From Membranipora membranacea (taxonomy: Eukaryota > Bryozoa > Gymnolaemata > Cheilostomatida > Membraniporidae): a stretch of DNA of 64,000 nucleotides. The position numbers and the translations under genes were made by a program. Below the pieces are notes generated by a model that had not been told where the DNA came from, did no database searches, and was given only the letters and a program-made list of their open reading frames with translations. Where the stretch lies: contig OU612068.1 of NCBI GenBank assembly GCA_914767715.1, positions 31,496,001 to 31,560,000 on the forward strand, written 5' to 3'. Position 1 is the first letter of the stretch; each line of letters opens with the position of its first letter. This document shows, piece after piece, positions 10,084 through 22,700 of this stretch.

Positions 10084-13000
10084 ATGAGTTCATCTAAGGA
10101 GCTGTCGTTATTAGCCCGCTATGATGACTCAATCAGACATCCACTCTTCCATTTCCAGGAAACAGGTTAGATATGTACAATTAAATGAAAAATATTGATG
10201 ATTAGTGATTGTCTGCTACCTTGTTAGGATTTATATTTTGCTCTTTTTTATTTCACTGGGAATAGAAGGTTTCAAAGTATCATAGTAGGTATTCAGGGTT
10301 ATAATTGATGAATTGATATTCACCTTATCGAATAACTCAGCTACGCCTTGAGATGGAGTATATAGTACAAGTATTGTTAGAAAAACCAATCTTCAGTCTG
10401 AGCTTGGTGACATTCTTTTCATCCCACTCATTCATATCGCCCTCATAACAGTGTGTATTTTTGCAGATTGGTTGAAATTTATAAGCGATGAATTAAAAAC
10501 CAGACAGAGCCTGAGAAGCAACAGTCAAGCATCAGCCAAGCTTCATGAGGAACTCAAACATGTAAGTAGGGCTGATACAAAGCATAAAAACATAAAAATG
10601 AAAACAAAGATCCATCTAAACTTGTCTATTGCCTTGGTGTGTGCATAGCAATCATCATCCTTGACTGATATCAAATTGGATGTACTATAACATAACAGTT
10701 AATATTTTGATGATCGATGGAATGTCCTTAAACCTGCGAACACAGTCACTCCTCCACTAGCAATCAAAATCAAAATTTGACATCAGACCCACATATATAA
10801 TTATTACCCAATGTTCCTCACCCCGGCTATTATTTCCTGCTAACAGGCTAACAATGAGAAGAAGCGGTTGGAGTTTACATTAGCACAAGTCAGACGAGAA
10901 CTAGAGGAGGAAATGATAGAGAGAAAAAGAATTCAAGTCGAACTTGACTCAATGGTAGGACCTGTGCTGACTTTGGCAAAAAAGAGACTCCATCTCAGAC
11001 TATGAACTCATGATTGAGATTTTTGCGGACCTACACCATGTTTGTGCTTATAAAGTCCTGCTTTGAACATGTTTGTCGGTCTTATCTGGTGTTATACATG
11101 TTTATGTTTTCTTACAATGTTTCCCCTACAACATAACCTGTGTCTCAGAAATGTTTCACTGGTACTTTACTTGATTTTTATGTAGGCTAGACAGATGCAG
11201 TTAATAAAAGAACTGGTGGGGACAAAAGGAAACAGCAGCTACAATTTACTCAGTGAAGAAGACCGAAATAAATTAGCTTTTCTGAACAGTTCTAATCCTT
11301 ATGGTGGTGGCAGTCCCAGGTAAGATTTTATATTGCCTCACTATAGGCATTTATTTTTGTGTTCAACATTTCCATATTCTCCCACAAAAGCCATATGCTG
11401 CAGTGAATTAAATCCACCAGCTTTTCAAAACAAATTGAAGATCTACACAATTGTTTCATTTTAAAACATATTTTAATACTTCAAGGTTTACCTTGACCGA
11501 ATTAAAATAATCCCTGGTAATTCTACTCACCAAATGAAGGGAGTTTATTCATTCTATACAAAGACGGTTTACCATGAAATTGCTCCAAGCATCAGTTTAC
11601 TAGCTATTTCATAAACTTGTGATTAATCCCACTCCACAAGATCATTATCTGTTTCAGTGATTGCTACAGGTGGGCGATGATTTGATTTGTGCTTATAGAA
11701 TGTTGTATATTTATTTTAGCATGATGGATACAGCGTTGGTCGATGACTCGCTATCCCTGCTGTCAGACTCAGAATATGATAAAACTGGTGACGACCTCCT
11801 CAACTCCAGATCACGCAGGAGGAGTAAACGTAAATCAAGACAATCTTCAGCCGGCCCAAAACATGTGCTCACTGATGCTACACTCAAAAGGTCAGACTCA
11901 TTCTATACAGTTATTCCGTACGATGGTTGGTAATAATTTATAGTAGATAATACAAGTGGAGTTCTAATTTACCGACACTTCATTCTCCATACAAAGCTGG
12001 TATAAGATGTGCTTCTCTTTCTCTACCATCATTGAGTATACTTTTTCCTAATCAGGTATAACAAGGAGCCAACAGCACCTCCGGAGAGTGATGAAACACC
12101 AGGGGAGATAACTCCACCTAAGAGAAGACGATTACTGACAGCAGCTCTGGTATCTGAGACAGATACAGATACTGACAGTCTCAGACCACCACAGACAGAA
12201 GTCAAACCCAGGAGATCTAACAGAAACAAGATGAGACGTAGCCTCTCTGTTGGTATGTCATGACTTTCCCTGTTTTTCGTATATAATCTCATAATATGTA
12301 TATTTCATTTTATATTATGGTTGCCTTTGATTGTTAGACATTTTTGCGAGCAGTCTAAAAAAAATTTGGTGGCCATGTGGAGAATTTCTGACAATACAAT
12401 GCTTGTATGTTTATAATTGACAAACAGGGACCCGTTATCACTGTTCACAATTTAATGATGTTCTTTTACTTCCAGGTGCACCCGTAGATGATGATGATAT
12501 AGACACAGACTCATTTCATGACCTTGACACAGGCCGCCGTATACCCCTTGGCTCAGCGGCTACTGCTCCTCGTGGTATACTCAAGAAAAGTGTTCTGGAT
12601 TCTCCCCCTGTCACCCAGTCACCTCCTGAGTATGTGTTTCATAAAAGTCCTAGATGTAGGGATTGAAATAGATTTGACATTACTGATAGTACCTTGTATT
12701 GCGCGTGTTCCATACCAAAGTAAAGTTTTATATGTGGCTTACTATCAAATGGATGTGGCTTGACAGCCAGTTGCTAATTTTTTACACCTATGAGAAATAG
12801 ACTGTAGTTATGTTTATTTGTTTCAGCTCACCAACAATAAAACGCTGGGCTTCTGCTAGTAAATTACAGCGGCAGCACAATCTATTCCACAAGAATGTGG
12901 TCAAACCTGAAACCTGCTCTCCATGTGGCAAAAAGATCAGATTTGGTAGCAGAGCATACAAATGTAAAGGTAGGTGTCATCCGTCATCATGACTCTGGAT

Positions 13001-15324
13001 TTTTCTCCTGTTAATTGGTTGGAACAAGTGAGCAAATACCTGTACATGTCTAATGAATCATTAGAATTGATTAGATTTGATTGATATGTTGTCAGTCAGT
13101 TGTGGCATCTTGGTTAAAGTTTATGATCACCTACAGTATTTATCTCAAATGTCCTACCATAAATGCTCCACCTGTGAAATCAATACGCTTGATCATGAAG
13201 TTGTCTACTCCCTGATAAAATAGGACAACTCCTTACCTGTCAGAAGCTAAAATTTTGATCAACAAAAGATTTCTATTTGAATATTACTTCATTGATTTTC
13301 CTCCTGACTCATTGGAAATCCATTCAAAGATTAGCACTGTTGCAAAAATTAATCATATTGTGTATGATGAGGCAATTTTTATTTGACAGATTGTAAGCTG
13401 GCCAGTCACGAATCATGTAAGGATAGGCTGTCACAGTTGTGTATCCCCACCGACACTACACCAACTAAAGGTACACAAGGAAATATGATCAGCGACTTTG
13501 CACCTCTGGACCCTCCATATGTACCTGGTATAATCCTACAATGTGTCAACGAGGTATGTTTAAGGATTTGGACAGGTTTTTATCCCTTTTTTTACATCGT
13601 GAACTTCTCAGGAGCTAGAGATTATATGATTATAGACTAACATGCCGCATTATGATGAATGTTCTCAATTATGTGCAATTTATTCTTGATTTTGGATGAT
13701 CAAGTAACAAGATTGCAAAAATATGCAAATCCATTGTTGACAGACATATGTAACATGATGATGTGTTACTTCTGTTGTTATTTTAGGTTGAGTCGAGAGG
13801 GTTCAGTGAAGAAGGTATATACAGGAAATCAGGATCTGAGAGAGAAGTCAAAGAACTCAAGGAACGATTCATGAAGGGAAAAGACCCTAAAATGGTAACA
13901 ATTGGTGTGGGCCCCTCAAAATCTTTGTATGTGTGGATTTTGATGATCCACTTGCCATATCCAAGGGCACACTCAAAAACTTCACCAAGTTTAAAAATTT
14001 AATTGTTCTTTTAACTGTACTTACAACTCACAAGCATAACTTGATATTTGTAGGATGCTCTGAATGATATACATGTGATATGTGGATGTCTGAAGGACTT
14101 CCTGCGTAATCTGAAGGAGCCTCTGGTACCGACAGCGCTGTGGCAGCTCTTTGTGAACGCCTCACATGTGAAGGATGAGAGTAAGAGATCACAGGCTGTC
14201 AGAGGAGCAATCAAACAACTACCACCTGTCAACAGAGACTGTATAGCCTTCATCATCATTCATCTACAAAGGTATGATGTCTGGATAATCAATTGTATAA
14301 CTCTGAAAGTTAAATCTATTTTATATGTCAGCAAAAGTGGAGTGGTGAGCATTGGCATGACTCAATAATCCATGAGCAGTGCCACACATCAGTTCCAACA
14401 CCGAAAACCATCCAATTATTAATGATACATTTCATTCTCATGTTGCTAGTCTATAATTGACAAGGTTGTTGTTCATTACAGGGTATCAGAGAGACTGGAG
14501 ACCCGTATGACTATAGATAATTTAGCTAAGGTATTTGGACCAACTATGGTTGGGTACTCAGTAGCCACCCCTCAGCCTATGCAGATGATAGCAGAGACAA
14601 GGCCACAGCAGGATGTTATGACCTCACTGTTAGAACATAACACAGACTACTGGACAGACATACTGAGCGGTAATCATAGTGAGGTCGGATCACTAGACTA
14701 TGACCTCACAGATACGCCTGACTGCACACATCAGCGACCTGGTCAGTTCTAATGGTTTTTTTTCAGACTTGCCATGGATTAATTTTCATTCGGGCCATAT
14801 CAACCTTAAAAAATCGACTGATTTCATGTCAAATCTGTTATATCGGCGTTAATGTCTTCAAAATGGAGTGTGAAGTAAGAACTCAGGTGTGATGCCTGCC
14901 TACTCATTTGATCAATTAAACGCATTTTATGTTTTTCTTACAGGTTATGAAAGTGATACACCAGTCTTGAGATCCACAGCTAAAGTGAAGAAATTCTTTG
15001 GTGAATCACCCAGGTTAGTCATATGAAATTAACATAATCGTCACAATTCTGAGTTAGTCCCTGCTCTAACTTGAAATGATCAATGCTTACTAGATATGGA
15101 GTTGTCCCCTCACTTGTTAGAAAGGATAAATCCAACTACATTTGGATTTTGGGATGAAGTTGCTGCTTTCTTTATATCACTAATAACTTTATGTACACAT
15201 ACATAGTGATATGAGTGACCCCCTCTCGATTGCTATGCAGTGATATCCTCTCTTATATTTTAATAGGTTCCCGAGCTCAAATGCTGCAAACAAGACATTC
15301 TTTCCGTCTCCTGCTCTAAAGTAG
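10084..15324 (+). CDS. RACGAP1: RACGAP1 / MgcRacGAP, centralspindlin Rho GTPase-activating protein
   Basis: The centralspindlin subunit partners the MKLP1 kinesin at the spindle midzone and controls RhoA/Rac in cytokinesis. Fourteen exons: 10084-10165, 10467-10561, 10847-10954, 11186-11319, 11720-11929, 12056-12252, 12476-12629, 12827-12969, 13390-13553, 13787-13894, 14054-14271, 14482-14741, 14944-15013, 15267-15324. They sum to 2001 nt, 666 aa, with all phases closed. An N-terminal coiled coil (about 28-125) is followed by the conserved ARQMQLIKEL...LSEEDRNKLAFL block and an acidic Ser-rich middle. A C1 zinc domain (about 340-390, CSPCGKKIRFG...CKDCKLASHESC) and a RhoGAP domain (about 415-590) follow. 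The arginine finger is in GIYRKSG (about R442), with DFLRNLKEPLVP and NLAKVFGPT after it. The C-terminus ends FFPSPALK, like the vertebrate terminus. Nothing is missing, so it should be an active GAP. It lies head-to-head with PAN2. Confidence 0.96.
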
Positions 15325-15962
15325 ACCTGAGATTATCCGCCTTAACCTCACAATCAGTCAAGTTAGTGACTGAGATACAGATAGCTACTAATAACTTCTT
15401 CAGTTACATCAGCCTTATATATTCCTCTCCCCCCCCCCCTCCAGTTGCATGTTTCCAACACAAATCCATATCTGATATTATACCGTAACACCATTGTTCT
15501 ACGCATATTAGTGATATCCAATGGCTGTTCTCCATGGAGATGTCTGCTGTCCTTGTAGTTTATACAATTATCATAGTTGTGAGAATGAGTGTATATTCAA
15601 AAATGAATAAGTCCATGGTAATATTGGTGATTGATATATCTCTAGGTTTTAGGTACATTTTATTGTTTACTGCTTATTGTATATTATATTGTATTCTCGG
15701 TAAAGCAGTTGTAATCAAATGGTCTATGACTGCTGTCATAGATAACAGTATGCAATAATTCCTCACATTCTTATACATAATATACCATGATGTTAGATTC
15801 TTAATTTTAAGTTCAGCAGCACTAATCAGTAGATTTTACCAGTAGGCTGTTTGTGAATAAGATATATACTTACACCAGCTCATGGCATTCACATTTCACC
15901 TGTTCATATTTTACATGTTTTTAAGTTGTGGTTAGGGATTCTTACTTTCAGACTATCAGAGA

Positions 15963-15968
15963 AATAAA
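15963..15968 (+). terminator. Candidate polyadenylation signal for RACGAP1
   Basis: AATAAA about 640 nt after the RACGAP1 stop, with a T/G-rich stretch (TTGTGGTTTTATTGG) about 20 nt downstream. No closer canonical hexamer of similar quality was seen. Confidence 0.4.
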
Positions 15969-16543
15969 ACAAACCTAGTTATTTTCATTTGTGGTTTTAT
16001 TGGTATGCCTAACAATTGTAAAAAGTTGTGATTTCTTTTCCGTCAAATATTCATTGCGCATCCAATTATGAGTGAGCTACTGTGAACATGCCAATGTTGA
16101 ACTAATCCTAACTAAATCAGGCCAATATGATAATATGATAATATACAACGGTATTTTTGGGTTAATTGTACTGCTTGGAATGTTTGTGAATAGTTTTCCA
16201 TTGAATGCAGAAGAATCTGGCCCACAATCCATGGTGTGACTATCCAGTTTGGAACATTCTCCCTGCTGAAACACACCATTAAAACTAGGAGTTGTCATTT
16301 CTTTTTTATATTTTTGCCATGGGGTTTCGGCTTGGGATTCTAATGTGTGATGTCCCAAAATATTTATGAACTCAATGAAAGAAGTTTGCTTCGCTAACCA
16401 ACCACCTAAGTATATTGGAAATTTACCAAACTGTTAATAATATTATTTTGAATATTACATAGGTATCCTTTTTTTTTGCATATCATTTTTGTGTTGATTG
16501 AATCTGGAAAGTTAATTGGCGTTTCCTGGTAACTATAGTAAAC

Positions 16544-16553
16544 AAGATGGCCG
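16544..16553 (+). promoter_or_regulatory. YY1-like motif upstream of the TPR gene
   Basis: AAGATGGCCG matches the YY1 core (AANATGGC) 165 nt before the TPR gene start codon. YY1 sites often sit at or just after TSSs in animals. An acceptor-like TTCCCGCAG near 16664-16672 leaves about 46 nt of leader before the ATG. Confidence 0.3.
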
Positions 16554-16718
16554 ACACTGGGAAAAATTAGATGAAATAAGTATGATTTCAGAAACTTGAA
16601 TCTACGCGGCTGTGAAACCTCCAGTTGAGTTAGCATTTAGTTTACAGTGCAAAAGTCTTAATTTCCCGCAGAATATACACTGAGGTCAGACTGCTGTGCT
16701 ACAAGTATTGATGCAGTC

Positions 16719-19700
16719 ATGGAAAATGAGTTTGATAAAAGAAAAGCATTGAACCTTGGTACAACACCAAGGCAAAGACTTTCTATCAGAAAGGAGCTGG
16801 ATGATGTTGCTTTGCAGTCTATCAATGAGATTGCTATATCTAAAGCTTATGTGCTAGCTCAGCCACCCGACTCTGTAGAGAGGATAAAACTGTAAGTTTA
16901 TTAAATGGCATACTATGCCTAACACAGCAGCTGTGACAGGCATACCCAGCATTTAGTAGATGATATATGACACAAGAGAAAGTTGATTGATTTTCCGCTC
17001 ATCTAACTAATTTTATACTCATACCATGTCAGGGTGGCCTATTGGTATAGGCGTTCGCCTCTCAAAGCATCTGATGTGAACGGTCATGGATTCGAGTCCC
17101 GTCTCTGACCAAGAGTAAGTTGCCTTCTCTTTCTAGAAGGCGTACCTGTTGTGTCGGGTTGCGCCCCACAGACTCATCAATTGCCATAAATCCAGAACCA
17201 GCCGTATGATGAGTGATAAACTAACGGTACGGAAGTAGCTAAAGCTACGGCACCGCCCCACTTACCAGTTGAAAATTTTCGATACAACAGTATTAAGCAT
17301 ATGCGCTGACTCTAATGTTGTATGAAGATGTGTTGGAATGACAGGTGCATCTTGACTTAACCCTTGCTTATGTTCTTCCAATCAATAGTATATTTTGTGG
17401 TTTCAGCAACCTAGAACCCAACTTTGTACCTCAAAGACGCTATGAGCACAGAAAATCTCAACCTGTGCTTCACGAGACTGGAACGGCCAAGCCCGAAATG
17501 CCACGTGTGAGTTAATTTAAAGTTGTTTTATAAACATGATCCTATGATCCCATGTTTAAGTTGACTGAGCACGGCAGGTAGCAGTTGTCTCATTATTCTA
17601 CACATGGAATCAATTACAGATCACATTTTTATATCATGTATTTTCTCACCGTCATATCTAATGGTCAAAATGTGTACAAATAAATTAAATCCAAAAAGTT
17701 TTATATTATGCTGTCTCCCAAGACTACACGGATACTCTGATGATAGGTTCAACACTGATATCAATTAGAAACCTAGTCTGGATGTAATTGCAGTTTTAAT
17801 TGTACGCTACCAAGATTTGGGTCTATCATCAGAGGCTTTCAGTAGTCTGGCAGACAATTCAGATACTACTTGACAGATTTTTCAAAGTAGAGTCTCATCA
17901 AAGTTTGTATTGTTTTCAGCCACCTCCATCTAAAGTTCCCAATGTACCTGGCTATAATGAGCTGGATCGCAAGCTTAACCCTGGACTGACCAAGAAGACA
18001 AAGAAGTACCCATATAGCAAGAATGAAAAGATAACCACTGTAGAGATGCAGAAAGCCAAGAAGTCATCTATGGGAGTGTTACCTAGTTCCAGACAGACCA
18101 CAGATCTGAAGGATTTGAATGTAATGGTTGAGGGACAGTATCCCGGCAAGGTTGATCTCCAGTCTGAACAGGATGTGAATATCCATATGGTAGAGAATGC
18201 TAACAATTACACTTCAGTGGACTACAGTAAGTGTACTGTTAATATTTTGCACATATAGCTTATCTGTTCCCAACTTTCAAGTTTTTGCAAAATAATTTTC
18301 GAACCAAACGAATACTTTATTCCATCGATAGTTTGATAATGTAACAATGGACAAGATATTTTTCTTGCTGTAAATGGATGTTATCAGTTTAGGCCCCTTG
18401 ATGTGGGGCACTAATTAGGATTGAATTTGACTGAGGTTTGCATTTTGCATTTTGTTGCAGTTGATAATTGGGCAACAAAAAGTAATTATGGAAGCTGTTC
18501 TTGCCCTAAACGCAGGTAACATAAAATATGCTTAGCTATCAATCACCAAACTCTCACATTGACCCACGTGAGTTTTTTGTTCTAGGATTTGACGCTTCCC
18601 AATTTATGGCTGATGAGATGTTTTCTCTCAATGATGAACCGAAGACTAAGCCAGCCATCCTCTCCCAGACTGGTACTACAGGCGCTATAAGCCTCACCTC
18701 CAGACCTCCCCCTCAGAGTAAGAAACCTTCTATAGACTTAGAGCAGGCGAGGCGTAGGGCTGCAGCTCGTGAGCGCAGGCTCAAACAGCAGCAGAAGGAG
18801 AAGAAGCTGGCAGAGGAGGCAGCGGCTTCTGCTAAGGAGGCTGAAGCTGAGAGAGGAGATTCAGAGTCCAGCTATGCCTCAGTCAGGTCAGCTTATATAC
18901 TGTAGTAAACTGCCATCAACATTAGCTTGTAGCTAAATTGTTTGGTTTATATGTGATGCATTTTCAGAGGGTCCAGCCATTTCAGACTTCTCGTAGCTCC
19001 ACCCAATTCAAGGAAATATCTTAATAATAATTCTATGGTTTGTAATAAATTAAAGATGATAGTCTATGACAGTGTATCTTACATACATCAACCCATCCAA
19101 GCAAGTCTGGTAATGCATGTATTGTTTTCAATCAGGCATTACTTGACAGTTTTGTTTAGATGTTTTTGCAAAAAAACGTATCCTCCCCCAAGAAAATCCC
19201 TCATTGCCATTATAATTTTAGATCGATGCAGGAGCTTGTTGAAGAAGCAGAGAATATAGCAGCTGGTGTTTATCCAAAGACTTCCAAAAGTAAAACCTCT
19301 AAAAGGGTGAAGAAATCAGAAGCAGTACAGCCTGAGAAAACTGTCCGTAATGTTGATGAAATCATCGCGAGTCTCAAAACTCAAAATACACATGGAGAAG
19401 TGTAAGTTTAACGATATTTTATTGAACTATTGTTTAATCAGGGACATATTCATTCTAGGTCTCAGGCATAGGCTGCAGGAACGCCTGTACTGCTTTGAAT
19501 TTACATCCACTAGGTTACAATCTAATGATGTGATTTCGACGGATGTAAGACAAGCATTAAGTTTGGTTGTGGCTGTTTATGTCATCGACTCATTACAATA
19601 ATGTGTTGTTGTGTTGCAATTACTAGTCTGTATTAGAACAAAATGCAATCCAAGCTTTCTTGACAATAACCATGTGGCAGGTTTGTCTGTGATGGAGTAA

Positions 19701-22700
19701 ACATTTAAATGGTGTACTAATGGCACTGTGGCAAAACTTTGATGTGGTGTCTGCTACCAGCAATCTAAGATGTAGTATATCCGATTCTAATAGTACGATA
19801 TTCTGTTATAGGCCTGTGATATAACTGCTTAAAAATAGGTTGATTAACCTAAAACATCACTATAATATTTCAAAAATTAGTTTATACTTTTTGTTCTGTT
19901 TTTTATTAAATTGTCCCGTCTCCCAAATTTACAGAATGAAATAGGAATGCCACCAACACTTTACATCATGGCCGTAATTGCAATAGGAAATTTGTATCTC
20001 ATTGAAAAGCATAAATAAAATTGATAGATACAATATGTATACCCTGTTTGTACCTGGAAAAAAACAACCCTAAGTATACAATTATACATGAGGCCACAAA
20101 TTTGAGACGGGTAAATGAAAATTATGCCATCAAATGCCTTAATTCTCTGGCTTTATCCAAATTATGTTGTGACTCAGAGGTACCCATTCCCAAGGGATGA
20201 AATCTATGATAGCGTTGCCTATTTTCGATTGCAGTCAGTTTTCTTAGCTATAAATTGCAATCTACTCAGAGCCAATGAAGCTGTGCCTCACTCAGCCCAT
20301 ACAAAATTTATACTATTTTACAGGGAGACGGAGGCAGACCGACAGATCAGAGAGATCATGGGTAGAGTAATGAAACACGCCAATGCAGTTCTGGGAGATA
20401 TTGGTATGTGTAGTTCGTTAGTATGTTTAGGAGAATCTAAATATAATTTAGCCCATCTTGACATACTTTGCTGGTGGGGTGGAGTTGGTCCCTCCCACAT
20501 ATAAATATTGTCATGATAAGTTAAACCTAATCATGGATGAAACTGGCCTGGTATGTCAAGCTTTGATGTTTCGGAGCGGAAACAAAGCTAGTCATCTATT
20601 AGGTGAGTCAAGTTCGGAACAGAGTTACATGTTATTTCGATTTGTTCCCTGATTTTCATTTTCAAAGTTTCTGTTACCTATGATTCTAAGATAGCACTTT
20701 TACATCATTGAACCATTACTTTCTCACTTCAGATAAGAAGGCTGAAAGTCCTGTACGATCTGAACCCGGAGAAGAGCTTCCCCTCGCCGTTGAGACTGAG
20801 CCTGATGCTGAAGTAGCTGGTGACGCTGAGAATAAAGACAGTGGACAGTCTGAGAAGACAACTGAACCAGCAGAGAGCACTCCTCGCCAACAAGAGCAAG
20901 AAGAGGTCAATATGACTGTGATGTATTGAGCATGTTTTTCACCTTTATTGACCATAAACTGTTTCTACAGCATTGGGAGAAGTGAATGTCAAGATATTTG
21001 GGGATACCATTACCATCTTCTATATAAATTCAGAACTACATTTCATTCTTGATGGGTTGGTAATGCTTCTATTTAGCCTGGTTAACAATAATGACTTCTG
21101 ACAATACATTATAACCATCTCCGCATACAAGAGGTGATTTAGAAACAAGCCATATCACCTGTCCACAATCCTATACTTCCATCTGCGCTATAAATGAATG
21201 AACCTTATTAGGTTATTCTAAAAAAATAACTTCATGTTGTAAACATGACTTCTTATATTAACCCAATATTTCCCTTGTTCAAGCCTGGTGATGGAGACGC
21301 CGCAGTTTCAGTTGGAACATCAGAGCACACCATAGTTATTGAGGGTGGTGGGTCAGTGACCCATACTCCATCAGCTAAGACACGTATGAGTACTAAGGCT
21401 AGTGCTCGGTCAGCTGTGACAGAGATCACAGAGTCACAGCACCCAGCTGAGCTGCTTGATCTGAGAGCTGCTTATAACGATCTCATCATCGCACCACAAG
21501 TCACTCACGAGGACATTGTATCTGTGCATGGGAAGGTAATAAAACAACAACTATCAAGAGTCACAATACCGATGTTAAAATATGATAGGGCAAGTCAAGA
21601 ACTCTGTGTTCAATCTTTAAATCAGAAATACCATGATAACTTGTACTTATGACATCATAAAAAGTGGCTCATCTTTAGGGCTTAAACGGATGAAAGCATA
21701 CTCTAGTTTACACAGATCTAAAAATATTGTGACATAAGGCAGATTAGATGGAGCCAGGGTTCCAAACGAAATGTGTTTGTGATGTTTTGTAATAGCCTGG
21801 TTCATCCCCCACACCCAATCCCGACAGGCTAGTATGTTACAAACGATGTACTAAAAGTGCAAAGCATAAAGGACAGCCATCCTTGCACTGCCATATTGTT
21901 TATTTGATCAAACTTATATATGCTTTTGCAACAACAGAAATTAGGGTTTTCCCTTCCTCTTATGGAATGAGCAGAATGACGTGTTGGAGTTTTCAGGAGT
22001 TTCCTTGTGTTTAATGTATATTTTGCGCTCTGATTCATTAGGTTAAAACTTTTGTTTCGAAACTGCTGGAAGATGGGAAAACAAAGCAGGAGGTTACAAA
22101 ACACATGGCAAATGTACACGACAACGTGAGATCGTATGTGTCCAAATATAGAACAGCCACTTCAGAACCAGAACCCAGACAGGCCATCCATAGACAGCCT
22201 AACTATGAGAGAAATGTACACTACTTCTGCACAGCTAAACATGGCGTACAGGTAAAGTCATGTGTCACAAGTTCAAAAATAATCAAAAGAAATTAAACAT
22301 AAAATGGCAAGAAATCAAGAGTCAAGGTAACTCTAGTATGAGTTCAGTAAATTATCCTGTAGCCTGTCTTGACGACGAACAAAGCTTGTCAAGACAGGCT
22401 ACAGGGTAAGACAGGCTAGTTATCTTGATGCTATTAGTTGTCTCGTGATTAGATTCTCTATCCAAACAAACATTCATGACTCATCACAGGGGAGTTTTAT
22501 TTTTCCCTTTTTGCTGGTATGGCAAAATTCTGTTTTGTTATTGAGATTTGTATCGACTCTACAAATTAACACTGATAGCCTCATCAGAAAACATGTGGTT
22601 TATTCTGCCAAAACTGTAGAAAGTTTTGGCGTTGTTGGGAGGTTATTGGTTGTAGGGAGGGAATTAGGTGTATTTCCCCTATCATATATTGTCTTACTTT

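Noticed and set aside
11891-11929. Earlier donor at 11890 (gtcaga) in RACGAP1 exon 5
   Set aside because: Also in phase, but the donor at 11930 (gtaata) is better and adds a TVIPYDGW segment resembling the vertebrate TVPYW region.
17028-17111. Functional tRNA gene
   Set aside because: Boxes and acceptor pairing are present, but the anticodon stem does not form and the T stem breaks an invariant pair; better explained as a SINE head.
18461-18515. Extra TPR-gene exon between 18226 and 18586
   Set aside because: It has splice-like ends, but including it breaks the frame, while joining 18226 directly to 18586 keeps it.
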